Positions 34,415 through 45,961 of a DNA stretch of 64,000 nucleotides are shown piece by piece; the first letter of the stretch is position 1; each line of letters starts with the position of its first letter. The position numbers and the translations under genes were made by a program. Source of the DNA: Ipomoea triloba (lineage: Eukaryota; Streptophyta; Magnoliopsida; Solanales; Convolvulaceae). The stretch spans positions 11,403,032-11,467,031 of the forward strand of contig NC_044920.1 in NCBI RefSeq assembly GCF_003576645.1, in the 5' to 3' direction. The notes under the pieces are model-generated. The model had not been told where the DNA came from, ran no database searches, and was given only the letters and a program-made list of their open reading frames with translations.

Positions 34415-36103
34415 TGGTCGTAGCATTTTTAGGTACAAGCAAATACCCGGAGTATTCCGGGGTTATCGATCCACAGGGAAGCGGGGTATTAAGCACTAGT
34501 TACTAATTAATTCACGAGAAGCTATTCCTACGTTAACAATGGGTATTTATCTAAAATTATGAAAATAAAATAAATGAAGCAAGGCAAACGGACTTTTATA
34601 TACAAGAGATTAAGAGCGGGATTTTTGGGTGTCAAAGTGTTTAATCACCTAGTGCCAATCTAAAGTGAAATAATCATTCGGGTTCAACAAGTGTGGATGA
34701 TTGCAATCTAAAAGGGAAAGATTACTCTCGTAATTCAATCCCAAAACATGGTAATTGGAATACTCACTCTCGTGAGCTATTCACAACATATAATCAAGAA
34801 CAAGCAATAAATGGAATACCCACTCTCGTGGGCTATTCACAATTGGAATACTCACTCTCGTGAGCTATTCACAATAAATCCCTTAATCAACATGTCCTCT
34901 CTCGAGGTACAAGAATCAAGTGCAATTGTGGGTGCTCTAATTCATAGACAAATTTAGCAATGAAACAAGTAATTAGGATCCTTAACTACAAGCATCAAGA
35001 AATTAAGCCACAATTACAACACAAGTAATAAACTCAAATAGATATTTCATTCAAGCAATTAAAGAACTAGGCACATAGGTTCATAAACACTTATCAATCC
35101 AAAAATCCCAAAGGAAAGCTTAGCCTATCATGGCTAAAATAGATTCAACAAACATACAATAAAGCTTTAAAATAGAAAAGAGATGAAGAAATTCTCCCGA
35201 ATGAAGCCTCCAAGCTCTTCTCTTTGGTCTCTCCTCTCCAATTGATTTTTCCTTTTGAGCTCTTTGAGAAGATGAGAGCTTCCTTTCCTTGCTCTCCTTT
35301 GTCCAAATCCGCAGCCAAGCTTAGGGTTTGAAGAGAAAATGATGCTTTTATAGTGGGTGGAGAATGGAGGGCAAAAATGACAATTTTTAGAAGTTTAGAA
35401 TCGCAGATCTGCGACATTCGACGCGTCGAATCCAACATTTGACGCGTCGAATCTTTACAGCGCCGAAACGAGGCTATTCTGCCTCATTTTTGGGATTTTC
35501 GACGCGTCGAAAGTTGAGTTCGACGCGTCGAAAATTCCTGTGACGCAGTTCCGACTTGCATCCTGATTTTGACCCTTTTCCCCTTCGAATTACACTTTGA
35601 TGTCTTCATAAGAGTTGTAGCCCTTGAAGTCTTCTTTCCAATGGTTTAAGAATCACCTCATTTGGATATTTTCTAGGCTGAGATATGGTCCAATTACCGA
35701 GGTGTCGCCATATTTAGCAGAAATTACAACTCTTTGATCTTTTGACCAGTTTTCCTTTTGATCTACACTTTGATGTCTTCATAAGAGTTGTAGCCCTTGA
35801 AGTCTTCTTTCCAATGGCTCAAGAATCATCTCATTTGGATATTCATAGGAAGAGATATGGTCCGATTACCAAGATGTCGCCATGGTAGCGGGAATTACAA
35901 CTCTTTGGCTCCTTTGAATTGGCTTTTGCTCCCAAATAGTTCTAATGCACTTCTAAACACATCAAAAACATCTAAACCAAGCATTATACCATTTAAAATA
36001 TGAAAACAAGGAAATAAGCATTGGACACAACATTTTATCACACAATTAACTATAAAACCTACATAAAAACACAAGTAAAATAAGTACAAATGAGAGTGTA
36101 TCA
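34415..36103 (-). repeat. Element F 3' LTR
   Basis: Element sense runs high to low coordinates. Four TTCGACGCGTCGAA-type palindromes (35416-35534) come first, then TATAAAAG (35353-35346, minus), then in the transcribed part five GAGA-loop hairpins (34721-34907), and near the end the GATCCACAGGGA (plus) box common in plant Athila/Tat LTRs. No gene. Confidence 0.85.
34721..34907 (-). other. Array of five mini-hairpins with the same loop in the F LTR
   Basis: Stems ATTAC/GTAAT (34721), CTCAC/GTGAG (34763), CCCAC/GTGGG (34819), CTCAC/GTGAG (34851) and CCTC/GAGG (34896) each enclose TCTC on the plus strand, that is GAGA in element RNA, a GNRA tetraloop. They lie downstream of the TATA box, so they would be in the RNA leader. 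Any role is unknown. Confidence 0.6.
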
Positions 36104-37775
36104 AACTCCCTCACACTTAAGATTTTGCTTGTCCTCAAGCAAACACAAAGAATAAATTGCAAATCGAAATTGAAGTTGTTCATACTCCTCTTTGTACAAC
36201 CAATCATACCACAAACCAAACTTTTCACAACTCAACTTGTTTCAAGAATCACCTTAGATTGACACACAAGTTCCATTCTCAAGCCAATAACTAAGCACCT
36301 TTGCCATTTAAGTGTGTGTGAATCTAGTGTGCACATTCTAAGTTGAGTTTATGCAAAAGTGGTGTGTCCTTCATACTCTTACTAATTCAACTCCAAGATT
36401 GCATACAAAGATCAAGTAGGACTTTTATAAGCTTATAATGGGGCTAGGGGTGAGGTTTAAACAAAGAATGGTAAGGAAATCAAAAAGAGAGAAAATTCAC
36501 AATTATTCACAAATAGGATTTAGAAGAGATGAACTTTTTAGGAGCATTTTACAAATGAGAATTAAGGCAACATTTCTACAAAAGGGGATGAAAAAATAAA
36601 AATACAAATTTTGATTTTTTTTTTTTTTCGTATCTCTTTTTTTTTTTTTTCATTTTCTATTTTTTTTTCTCAAATTTTGACAAGAATAGCTCACGGGAGT
36701 AATAAGCATTCTAGTTTATTGAATAGCTCAAGGGAGTAATAAGCTATTCCAAATGTCATGACAACCCCGAACATAAATATTTACAAAATGTTGCAAATAA
36801 AATTCAATGCTCCATATTACATCTCTTCAACAAAAATTATGAATAAATGATAAATTCTCTCAAGGGTGAAGGGAAAACATTTTTGGTTATGGCTAAGGGT
36901 TAAATGACAAGGTTAAGAACTCAATCACCTTAATCTTCCTTTTAATGCATATGAGGAAAAATTAGGATAATTGAGAACACAAGAAAATAAATACAACGGG
37001 GTTTAACAAAAAAAATCAAAAGGCTCAACGGGGGTAACAAGGGTAACATATATAACGGGTAGGTTTGAAGGCTCGGGGGCTAACAAAAATAGCCTAAATC
37101 ATTTCTAAGCATGCAATCATTGGACTTCACATAGACAGTATTATGACAAGGTATAGCAATTAAGCCAACACCGGTATCTCACATAAACCTTCACTAGCAA
37201 TGCACAACACACTAGATTGAAATTTATCCAATTGATTAGTGGTTAACAAGGATATTGGCAAGAGAATAGCTCAATCATATGTTTCACATTGATTCATCTA
37301 TCACAAGTCAAATTGTAACAAGTTCCACCAAAGCAAACCGCCAACCATCAAAGAGGAAATAATCACAACTTCAAGCCTAGATAGCAATTTATTCACACAA
37401 AAAGCATATGAGTCATCCAAGCAAAACTTTACCTCAATACTTGTCTTCTCCCCCACACTTAAAAATTTACATCGTCCTCGATGTAAAAAGAAATAAAGCA
37501 TAATAGATAAAACATTAAGCACAAGAGGAGGTAGGGTGAGGTTGGATCAATTTAAACAAGATAATGCAATAAAGCACAAGGAGCAAGAGAAAGATAATGA
37601 GACTCCCTTAATGAGTAGCTTGTGCACATCAAGAAGCCTCTTCAAATCAAGATCTACTCCTCACCGATCCTATGAGCCAAGGGATATACACATCTAAACA
37701 ACAACGTAAGCATGGCATGACAAAATAAGGAGAGAAAATTATTAAACAAAATAAACTAAAGGGAAACAAAAAATA
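36104..37775 (-). other. Element F 3' non-coding region
   Basis: Polypurine tract with hairpin (stem 36124-36131 with 36136-36143, loop AGGA). A second polypurine-like box and hairpin (37466-37474 with 37479-37487, loop AGGA). Long T runs at 36607-36672. No coding frame. The right limit is the N at 37776. Confidence 0.65.
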
Positions 37776-40268
37776 NTACACTTTGATGTCTTCATAAGAG
37801 TTGTAGCCCTTGAAGTCTTCTTTCCAATGGCTCAAGAATCATCTCATTTGGATATTCATAGGAAGAGATATGGTCCGATTACCAAGATGTCGCCATGGTA
37901 GCGGGAATTACAACTCTTTGGCTCCTTTGAATTGGCTTTTGCTCCCAAATAGTTCTAATGCACTTCTAAACACATCAAAAACATCTAAACCAAGCATTAT
38001 ACCATTTAAAATATGAAAACAAGGAAATAAGCATTGGACACAACATTTTATCACACAATTAACTATAAAACCTACATAAAAACACAAGTAAAATAAGTAC
38101 AAATGAGAGTGTATCACATAGCACATTGGAACACAACTTGTAGATAATAATATGTATAAATGTGTACATTAAAATTATTGGAACATAAAGATGCAAATAA
38201 GCAATACTCACAATATTCTAAGTAATCACAGTTCTCTAAATATATTCAAGAATTCCAAAACACATAATTTCTCAAAAATACTCATAATTCATAATTTCCA
38301 AATCAATATTTCTCATAATAGAAATTTTAGGAACATTTCAAAAGTAATATATCTTTCAAAATCACTGTTAATATATACATGTACATATACATAGAGGAAC
38401 AACAATCTCAATACAATGGGCAGGGTCTTGTTTCATCAAGCCCTAGTGAACAATAATCTCTCTATTGAACACTACACAAAATCCGATTCAATCTCCAATA
38501 ATGGGCAGGGTCTTGTTTCATCAAGCCCTAGTGAACAATAATCTCTCCATTGAACAATACACAAAATCCCATTCAATCTCAAATAATGGGCAGGATCTTA
38601 ATTAATAAGCCCTAGTGAGCAGTAATCACTCTACTGAACACTACGCATAAATCCCATTTAAGTGGAACAGAACTAATACCTTAAGTGTGCACACCCCCAA
38701 TGGGTTTCTAAGTCCAATGGGTAGTAACTAGTCCTAGTAGTCATGATACGTTTCTAATGACTACTACTCAACAGGGTAAATACCCTAGTGGTAGACTCCG
38801 CTAACCACTCCTCAAAACAACAAAGTTAAAAGTCCTCTTGAGACAGGATACGTTTCTACTGCTCACTCCACAACAAACTGGGTTATAACCCAAGTATCCA
38901 GAATTTCACCACAGGATACTACACAAACCTTAAAATTCATTAAGGGTATCACAACCTAACAAAGCATTTTATCCTTCATCTTTATAAAGTTAGTAATAAC
39001 AATATTTCTCATATGCCACTCCAAGATGGTAGATTTTATAAATTCAATCACAAGCTTTGTAGCCAACTAAAACATAGACTACTAATAACATTCACTTGAA
39101 TTCCATATACAAATGTATGCATTTTTCAAAAATATTCCCATGCCTCCCTTCAACATAATATTCAAACCTCTATAACCAACACATATGCACATAATCTCAA
39201 ATAAACAACTTCTCAATGGCTCAAATAATCAACAAAACACAAGAAACATAAACTGACAGAAATTTCAGAAATTATGACCTAGATTGTAGAATTTTCTGAG
39301 GAAGGTCGGGTGCATATTTTAACACACAATTTTCCAGATAGGAATTATAGCAAGTCTAGATTATACACAAAAATTTTCAGGCCAATCCAAGGTCTAGAAG
39401 TATTTGTTTTGAATATTTCGCCAACACTGCGCTGCACAGAAATTTAACTGACAGCACACTGCCACAACATTAAGAAATTTTTCTAGAAATAATGAAGCAT
39501 ATCTCTAAAAAAATAATTTTATATACATCAAATATCATAAGTCTAGGATCTCTAAATAAAATTTCAGGCCAATCAGAGTTCAAAAAGTATTTTTCACGAA
39601 TTTTTATTTCAAACTGCGCTAGTCAGAATTTTCTCAAACCATGATTACAATGAATGGAACCCTTATTTCTTAATACCATAAAATCACCATATAAATATAT
39701 ACCACACAAAATATATTTATACAAAATTCACAACAGAAACTTAGGAAGAATAATATTTTTTTTATTGAGAAAAAGAAATAATTTTGGTGATACTTACTCT
39801 AGAGCCAAAACTCCACTGCACCCACAAGAAATTCTTGATGATCCTTGTCTGCTAGTTTAAGACTAATTGATTATGAATAGGAGATTGATGATGAATAGGG
39901 AGGAGACTAGGGTTTTATTTGTTTGGGAGAGATGGGAATGGCGACACAGAGAGTAAAATATATGGAATTAGGGTAATCTCAGATAAGATAAGATAATATA
40001 TATGTAGAGGGAAAATATAATTAGGATTAGGAATTTAATTATAAATATATGATGAGCATACATACATACTATGATATATATTAAGATTACTCAGATTGGG
40101 AAAATATTAGACTCAATATAATATTCATAAGATAATATGAATTAGGAAACTATAATATCATTAAAAATAATATTAATAAAATACCCTCAAAATAATTTTG
40201 GATCACATAATATATAATAATAAATTCATATAACTATGAACCATATTGTAAAATAACCGGGTATTACA

Positions 40269-41037
40269 TGTCCCATGGGTGCATCAGATCTTGCGGGCAT
40301 TGTCTTTTGAGAATCATGAATCGTCTCCAAGCCTCTCCCAAACTCTCAAGCCTTCCTTGCTTGAATTCCTGTATTAGCCTTCGAATTCTCATAGTCTTTG
40401 TGATGGGAAAGAACTCGTTCATGAATTCACGATGCAACTGTTGCCATGATCTGAAATGATTGTCGTCTTAGCTTTCCAACCAACGTGCTGCTTCTCTTAT
40501 AACTGAAAATGGGAATAATTTAAGTCGAATTATCTCCTCACTAACGCCTTTTTGTTTGTACATTCCACATGCTCGTATGAACCTTGTTATGTGTGAATTG
40601 GGATATTCGGATGGTAATCCCGAGTATTGCCTGTTCTGGACCAGTGTGAGAATAGTTGGATGCACGTGAAAGTTGACGTTTTCCATCGGCGGTACATAGA
40701 TCAAGTTATGCACGTTAAAATCAGGGGTCATGTAATCTGCAATTGATCTCTGTAGTTCCTGAGGAATTCCATAGTATTCTTCTTCACGAATATTTTCTTG
40801 GTTGTTTGCTCTGTTAGCTTGTGGTTCTTCAAGAATTGGTTCTTCATGGTTAATTGGTCCTTGGGGAATAATTGGAACTGGGGGTGGATTTGTTATAGTC
40901 GCTCCTCTTCCTTGTGGATTTCTTGTTGCGCTTGATGAAGCCATTTGTGACCTTTGGGTATTTTTCTTCCTAGTTGCTCTATTGATTTCAGGAATGTAGG
41001 GTAGTAAGCCTTGATTTCCCTTTGCTCGCATGTGCAT
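40269..41037 (-). pseudogene. gag: Element D gag, N-terminal half with capsid-like domain
   Basis: It starts near 41037 (MHMRAKGNQG). A Pro-rich part is followed by the retrotransposon gag core: VSEEIIRLKLFPFSVIREAARWLES, TAA at 40468-40470, then WQQLHREFMNEFFP and GRLESLGEAWRRF up to the E border at 40269. These are hallmark Athila capsid motifs. The frame resumes at 25627 on the far side of array E. It would form the virus-like particle. Dead here by stop and insertion. Confidence 0.85.
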
Positions 41038-41220
41038 TCACCTAGTAAGATTATCAATGAAGCAAAGATTCCACAATTGACTAGAAGTAGTCAATTGGGT
41101 AAGTAGCAAAAACAAAATAAAATAAAAATGAAACAAAAGAAGGTGGTATGGATTAACAATGCTCAAATCTAACAATCATTCAATCAAAGTAAACAAAAAA
41201 CTCTTGACAACCTATTACCT

Positions 41221-41238
41221 TCCCCGGCAACGGCGCCA
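41221..41238 (-). other. Primer-binding site of element D (tRNA-Asp type)
   Basis: The plus strand shows TCCCCGGCAACGGCGCCA, identical to the 3' end of plant tRNA-Asp, so the minus strand carries a perfect 18-base primer site. Three bases separate it from the LTR at 41242. Confidence 0.92.
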
Positions 41239-41241
41239 TTT

Positions 41242-42330
41242 TGACGTTTGTGCAGTTTATGGGTAGTGGTTGAATCGTCAAAAGATATGTTTGCGTTAAA
41301 ACGGAAAGTCAGTGACTCCCCGAGTGTCGGTCTCGAAGGAAGGACGTGGAGGTGTGTCAAGAATTCGGGTGTTTACTTGATTGAGTCATGTAAGGGATTT
41401 GAGTGTGGTGAATGGTGATTTCTGAGTGAAAGGAGTTCATAAGGTTTGGTTTGAGAAAGTAAATGGTAAAGTAAAGAGATTGGAAATATGTAAAAGGGGT
41501 ATGGATTGGATAGTGTTCATCTATGTTGCATTTTGGTGTGTCTAAGGTAATGGATAAACTGGACAAAGATGTTGGCTATTCAAGAGTGTGTGTTCTTAGT
41601 CCTTTTCCACCTTTGTGTACTAAGGCTTCTTTGACTTAGGCATGCCTTCAAGCATCCAAAGTTCTAAGAGGAATTTTATCAAACACTTAAGCTACACACT
41701 CTCCTACTATTCTTAAGAAGTCCATAGGATCTATGATTGCTACAAAGCTTCAATCCTAACTCTAATCAAAGACATGAAAGTGTCAAGAGCTCAATCTCTC
41801 ATCTGGATTGGCCAAATCCAAACAAGATCTCATCAAAACAACAATCAATAGACAAGAATAGATAATCCAACAATCTAAGCATTTAGATCCAAAAATAGAT
41901 ATAAGAGCATCACACTAGCAACATATCTTAACACAATCCAAATCCCTAGATTAAACTAGCCACTCATGATATGAAATTCAAGAGAAAAGCTAATTTAATC
42001 CAAGAACAAGATAATAAAATATAATAGAAATGTAATAGAAATCACCTAGAATGAAGTGATCCTTCAATCCAAACTTGTTATCTTCTACAATGGAAATTAT
42101 CTAAACTACTCCTAAAATGATCAAAAGTTTTCTAAAATTGGGGGAACCTCCTCTGAAAATCTATCAAGGGGGTTTAAATAGTCTCCGAAAAGCAACCCTA
42201 GTGAATTTTCAGGCATTGCAGTCTCCATTCCACTCCACACGCGTGTGAGCGTGCGTGGGAGGCTACTGGATTGCGGCCATGCGCACTCACACGTGTGTGG
42301 CAGTCTTCTTGGGTCCTCCTGGGCTTCAAT
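41242..42330 (-). repeat. Element D 5' LTR, truncated
   Basis: Matches 7577-8660 closely; about 0.2 kb at the LTR start (beyond the palindrome module at 42226-42300) is missing where a copia-type LTR begins. The U5 box is at 41316-41326. Confidence 0.85.
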
Positions 42331-43086
42331 CACCCAGATACAATAGTGAATTAGTGCTCTTCTAGCACTCCTCTACTCCGAATGCTCTTTGCCTACAGCA
42401 ACACTCAAACCCGAACGTCTTGCACCCAGCTACGTTCACGAGCGTCTCGCACCCAGCTACGCCCTTCAACCAAGTGTTTTGCACCCAGCTACACTTAGTC
42501 TCCACGAGTGTTCTGCACAAAGCTGCACTTATCCGAGTAATTCGCACAAAGCTAATCAACTAAGTGTTTTGCACCCATCTACACTTAGTTTCCCCCGAGT
42601 GTTTTGCACAAAGCTACACTCCTACAGTTTTCTTCAAGAAATAAGAGTATTTCTTTCTAAGACTTGATTACTCTCGTTTTTAGCTCAATACTTAGCACTT
42701 TCTAACCTGATCTCACTTGTTGTGTATTCAGTGCTAATACCTCTTCTGTGTCTTTTGACTCTTTTCCCTTTTCAACCTCTATCTTCCGTGCTTGTCATCA
42801 AGTATTCTTGGGTTTATATAGCTAAATTAGTTATTTGCCCGTTATGATTCTTCAGAGCATTAAATGCCTTTAGATGGTCTTCGTCAACTTTGATGGCTCT
42901 GTCAGATGAATTTGAATATTTGCTTCTGATAATTCTCCAACGTTCTTCTACAATCACTGACATAATTTTCCTTATAACTTGTAGCCATCCATCCTTGACT
43001 TTGGTAGTGTGAACACTTGACTTTGTTCATAATCCATAAGTCAGGTTGCTCTGAGATATATCTGTTTGGTGACTCTTGCTTCAGCA
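42331..43086 (-). repeat. Copia-type LTR, probably the 5' LTR of the copia element at 2420-7576
   Basis: On the minus strand it appears to begin TGCTGAAGCAAGAG at 43086, has TATATAAACC at 42820-42813, and then a degenerate tandem repeat of about seven units (42395-42630) with consensus near GTGTAGCTNNGTGCAAAACACT. It lies on the far side of D from the copia gag, in the right orientation. The copia gag start and primer site are gone. Linking it to that element is inference; the missing 3' LTR prevents a direct comparison. Confidence 0.5.
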
Positions 43087-43095
43087 TAATTAATG

Positions 43096-43567
43096 CTACC
43101 CTGCCCAGCGTAGAAAGGTGGATGCTGCCCTGCCACCCTTCGGACTAAGTCCGGTTGCCCACGCTGATGGTTCTGAACCATCGTGTTCCCGAGGAACTGA
43201 GAGATCTGCGTCAGATGTTGGAGGTTCTGCATCAGCTGCTCACTTAACGAAATATCAGGGACATCCTCGCGTCTCCCGGGTGGCACCATGACTGCTACGA
43301 AGGAAAGGTAACCTACAAAAAGACGCGTGGCGCTGCGGTCGGCCTTCCCAATTCGTGCAATCAGAAGTGAGAACACGCCCACAACAGACAAGCAAACAAG
43401 CAGATATAAACAAGATATAAACGATTAAAACGAGTCCTCACCGCGAGTCCTAGTTCTCACACACTCCTAGGAGTCTCGTTTCCTTAACTTCTACTGTTCA
43501 AGTCCTAGAGTCTCAAGTGTTCAACCCTAGGATTCCTACTTAGACCTCAACACAGGCTGATACCAAC
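43096..43567 (-). pseudogene. gag: Family A gag 5' fragment with leader and primer site
   Basis: It matches 49100-49571. Gag start MVPPGRREDVPD lies near 43290 and runs through FLGNTMVQNHQ and VRRVAGQHPPFYAGQ to a break near 43096. The primer site next to the LTR has lost two bases (CT) compared with 49557-49570. Since a second internal domain lies on the other side of the LTR at 43568, this is the remnant of a tandem LTR-internal-LTR array. Confidence 0.75.
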
Positions 43568-45961
43568 TGTGACACCCTAACTTTTCACAAGCTAAGATAG
43601 ATATAACTTAACATAAAAGCTATAGATCTCAAGGGCTAATCATAACCAAAGCGGAAGCATATATAAAACCTGAAGGGTGTCATGCCACACCTAGGTACAA
43701 TCCATCTTAGGTGCACAGGCTAAAAATCCAAAAACAAAACATAAATCCTCAAAACATCATAGTCACAAAGCTAGTCAAGGTACATAATCCGAACCAAAGG
43801 CACACAGACCCAAAAAGAAACTAAACATCGTCTAGTCTAAGCAAGATAACATAGCTCTAGCGCACTCACGGCTTAGACTACTCCATACCTGGAAAACATT
43901 TAGAAAACCATTAGCAAAAAAATGCTAAGCAACCACCACTCACACTCGTGGAAACATACATAATATAATAAGCTTGTAAATAGGTTTACACACACGTATA
44001 GAATATACACACCAACGAACTGTTCTTTGTTTAAATCAGAGACTCAACAACAACAAGCTGAATAAGCCACAAACCAAGACTCTTCCAATGAAACCCATAT
44101 CCAATACGAATGCATAAGTCATCAAGTCCCGACACAAGATACAGACTGAATCATGACTCCAACAGAATAAACACAAAGAAACAACAATATATCAATCGAG
44201 ATACAACTCAATCAAGGAACTACAAAGGAAACTAACAATCAACAATACCAAGAATTAAGCACCAAACTACAATACCAACCATCAAACCAACCTTCCATAC
44301 CAATATCACAACGCAGAGGCATACGGGCCCATTATTACAGAGGCACACAAGCCCATTATCACAGAGGTACCCAATTCCCAATCATAGAGGCACACGGGCC
44401 TAATTACGGAGGCATACAATACCCCACACATTACCAACCACAAACAAACCATGTTTCCACCAACTACATTCCAAAGAGGATATCAAAGACTCGACGAGAT
44501 AAGGAGATACTCGTAAGGACTCAAAGTCTCCACATAGCAAACTCAGATTCATTCCCAAAGAACCACTCACCAACAGTGTTCATTTCAGAATATAAACACA
44601 GTACATGCTCAGAATGACAGCCAAGGAATAAGCTAACAATACAAGTTCAATAAATCAAGATGAATGACTAAAGATTATGAATAAATACTCAAGAATCAAG
44701 GTAGAATACTCAACAAAATATTCAGTACACATTCCATAATCAAAAGGAATCAAATAGAGTTCAAGGATCGCAAAACAGACACTGGATCAGACTCACAAAT
44801 GAACTAACGGAATGCAGCAACGGAATGCTCTGATCCGCTGGACTGTACCACATGAAGGAACGGAAGAGATCAAAGGATCACTTCTCTCCGCCACAACCAT
44901 CCGCCCTTACACTTGCGGAACACATTGGCGGGACACATTATACCGCCAATGTGCACTGTAAGTGCAACCCCAACACACCAAAACTCCCAGACATATCAGA
45001 TCATGCGATGAATCATTCCAGAATACAAATCATGCTCAGAATACACAGATCACACATCTCAGAAGCCAATAAATTATGGTGCCATAACGAGAATTACTCA
45101 CACACATCTAGATACAAAGGATGATGAACACAAGTCCAACAATCCACAAACAAAGGTTCACAGACCATCAACAAAGCTATAACCCCAAGAAAATTCATAG
45201 GATTCCAACACCAAATCATATATATAGATCAAGAGTGTAAAATAGGTTTTAGTGAGACATGATGGTTACCTCTTGGAGCTCTTCCCAACCAAGCAATCCT
45301 CAAAACACCTCACAAAGCACCACCTCCATCTTGATCATCTTTTTCCCAAGAAAGATCCCCAAAAGAATATGATGAGAACTTATAAAAGACTATGTAAACA
45401 AGATGATAAAAGATGTCTTCCTAAGGAAAAACACTTACCCAAATGCAATAGATCCTAAAAGAGCAATCTTGGCTTGAAATCTTGAAGGATGAAGTGTAGG
45501 ATATGCTTAGGGTTCTTTAGAGGTGAAAGGAGTAGGATGAAATGTATTTTGCAGGAAAAAGGAAAGAGAGATAGGGTTGTAAGTACAAGACTTTTATATG
45601 AGTAGGGAAAATCATTACATATATCATGTATGTATCATATTAGGGTAATAAAACAAGACATGGGCTTATTTATAAGAAATGAGTTTTCCTTACACAAAAT
45701 TAATTTAATGGATATAAATATGATCCTTCCAATGATTGGGCCATTACATAATTAATATATTTGTAAGGAATAGAAGAGGATCCAATTAAAGAACATCCCT
45801 TATAAAATTAAGTCAAGAAAATTGGGCCTTGGAATGAATAAATAATTTCGGATGGGAAAATATATATCTATAAGAAGGCCGGAGCCCAATTAAATTAAAT
45901 TAATTACATGGTAGAATTAATTACCGGGTTTTAAGGCTTGAATTAAATACGGGGTATTACA
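43568..45961 (-). repeat. Family A LTR (complete, 2394 bp)
   Basis: TGTGACACCCT to GGGGTATTACA. It contains a degenerate tandem repeat near 44320-44425 (units of about 28 bp starting CAGAGGCACACGGGCC) and an 11-bp stem (44921-44931 with 44943-44953) enclosing GACACATTATA. Divergent copies are at 49572-49970 plus 59167-60304. Confidence 0.88.
44921..44953. other. Long hairpin in the A LTR with constant 11-nt loop
   Basis: An 11-bp perfect stem encloses GACACATTATA. In A' (63-91 and about 16940-16968) the loop is the same but the stem has different bases that still pair. An outer stem (CTTACA with TGTAAG, near 44906 and 44958) may extend it. Confidence 0.6.

Larger units (their letters stand above)
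34415..38116 (-). mobile_element. Element F: Athila/Tat-like LTR retrotransposon, middle missing at an assembly gap
   Basis: Left LTR 34415-36103 (TGGTCGTAGC to GTGTATCA, 1689 bp). Polypurine tract follows at 36104-36119, then non-coding 3' sequence to 37775, an N at 37776, and then 340 bp (37777-38116) identical in extent to the LTR end (35764-36103). CATAG flanks both sides. Gag and pol must lie in the gap if the element is real. LTR identity over the overlap suggests a young insertion. Confidence 0.85.
25628..40268 (-). mobile_element. Array E: four LTRs alternating with three 456-bp internal domains
   Basis: Order: LTR1 25628-27297, internal 27298-27890, LTR2 27891-30494, internal 30495-30950, LTR3 30951-33554, internal 33555-34010, LTR4 34011-40268 (holding element F). 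LTRs run TGTARCACCCCC to CCGGGTATTACA and are 2604 bp when complete. Each internal part has a polypurine tract (30495-30510) on one side and an initiator tRNA-Met primer site (TGGTATCAGAGC, minus strand, for example 30937-30948) on the other, so strand is minus. The family resembles chromovirus LTRs but has no gag or pol. The array fits unequal recombination between LTRs. Confidence 0.85.
34011..40268 (-). repeat. E LTR4, split by element F
   Basis: LTR sequence is 34011-34414 and 38117-40268, with CATAG duplicated at 34410-34414 and 38117-38121. About 2.55 kb without F. The variants TGTAACAC, CAGGTATT and AAACGCTAAG are shared with LTR1 and not with LTR2 or LTR3, so LTR1 and LTR4 were the original outer pair. 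Confidence 0.85.
7577..42330 (-). mobile_element. Element D: pol-less Athila-type Ty3/gypsy element, expanded by nested insertions
   Basis: Minus-strand order: truncated 5' LTR (42330-41242), tRNA-Asp primer site, gag (41037-40269, resuming at 25627-24900), protease (24705-23812), post-pol motif, ATHILA ORF1-like gene (22507-21440), 3' non-coding region (10642-8872), polypurine tract, 3' LTR (8871-7577). No RT, RNase H or integrase is present between protease and the post-pol motif. The CACTA element (10643-21170) and the E array (25628-40268) account for most of the 34.7 kb. Left flank ACTGC (7572-7576) is one target-site copy; the right copy was lost with about 0.5 kb of LTR. Confidence 0.85.

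Noticed and set aside
36607..36672. Long T runs as a terminator or integration tail
   Set aside because: Simple low-complexity runs in the F non-coding region with no poly(A)-type element border.
25628..40268. Regular repeats resembling a CRISPR array or satellite
   Set aside because: The 3060-bp period is LTR plus internal domain with primer site and polypurine tract; plant DNA, no short repeat-spacer pattern.
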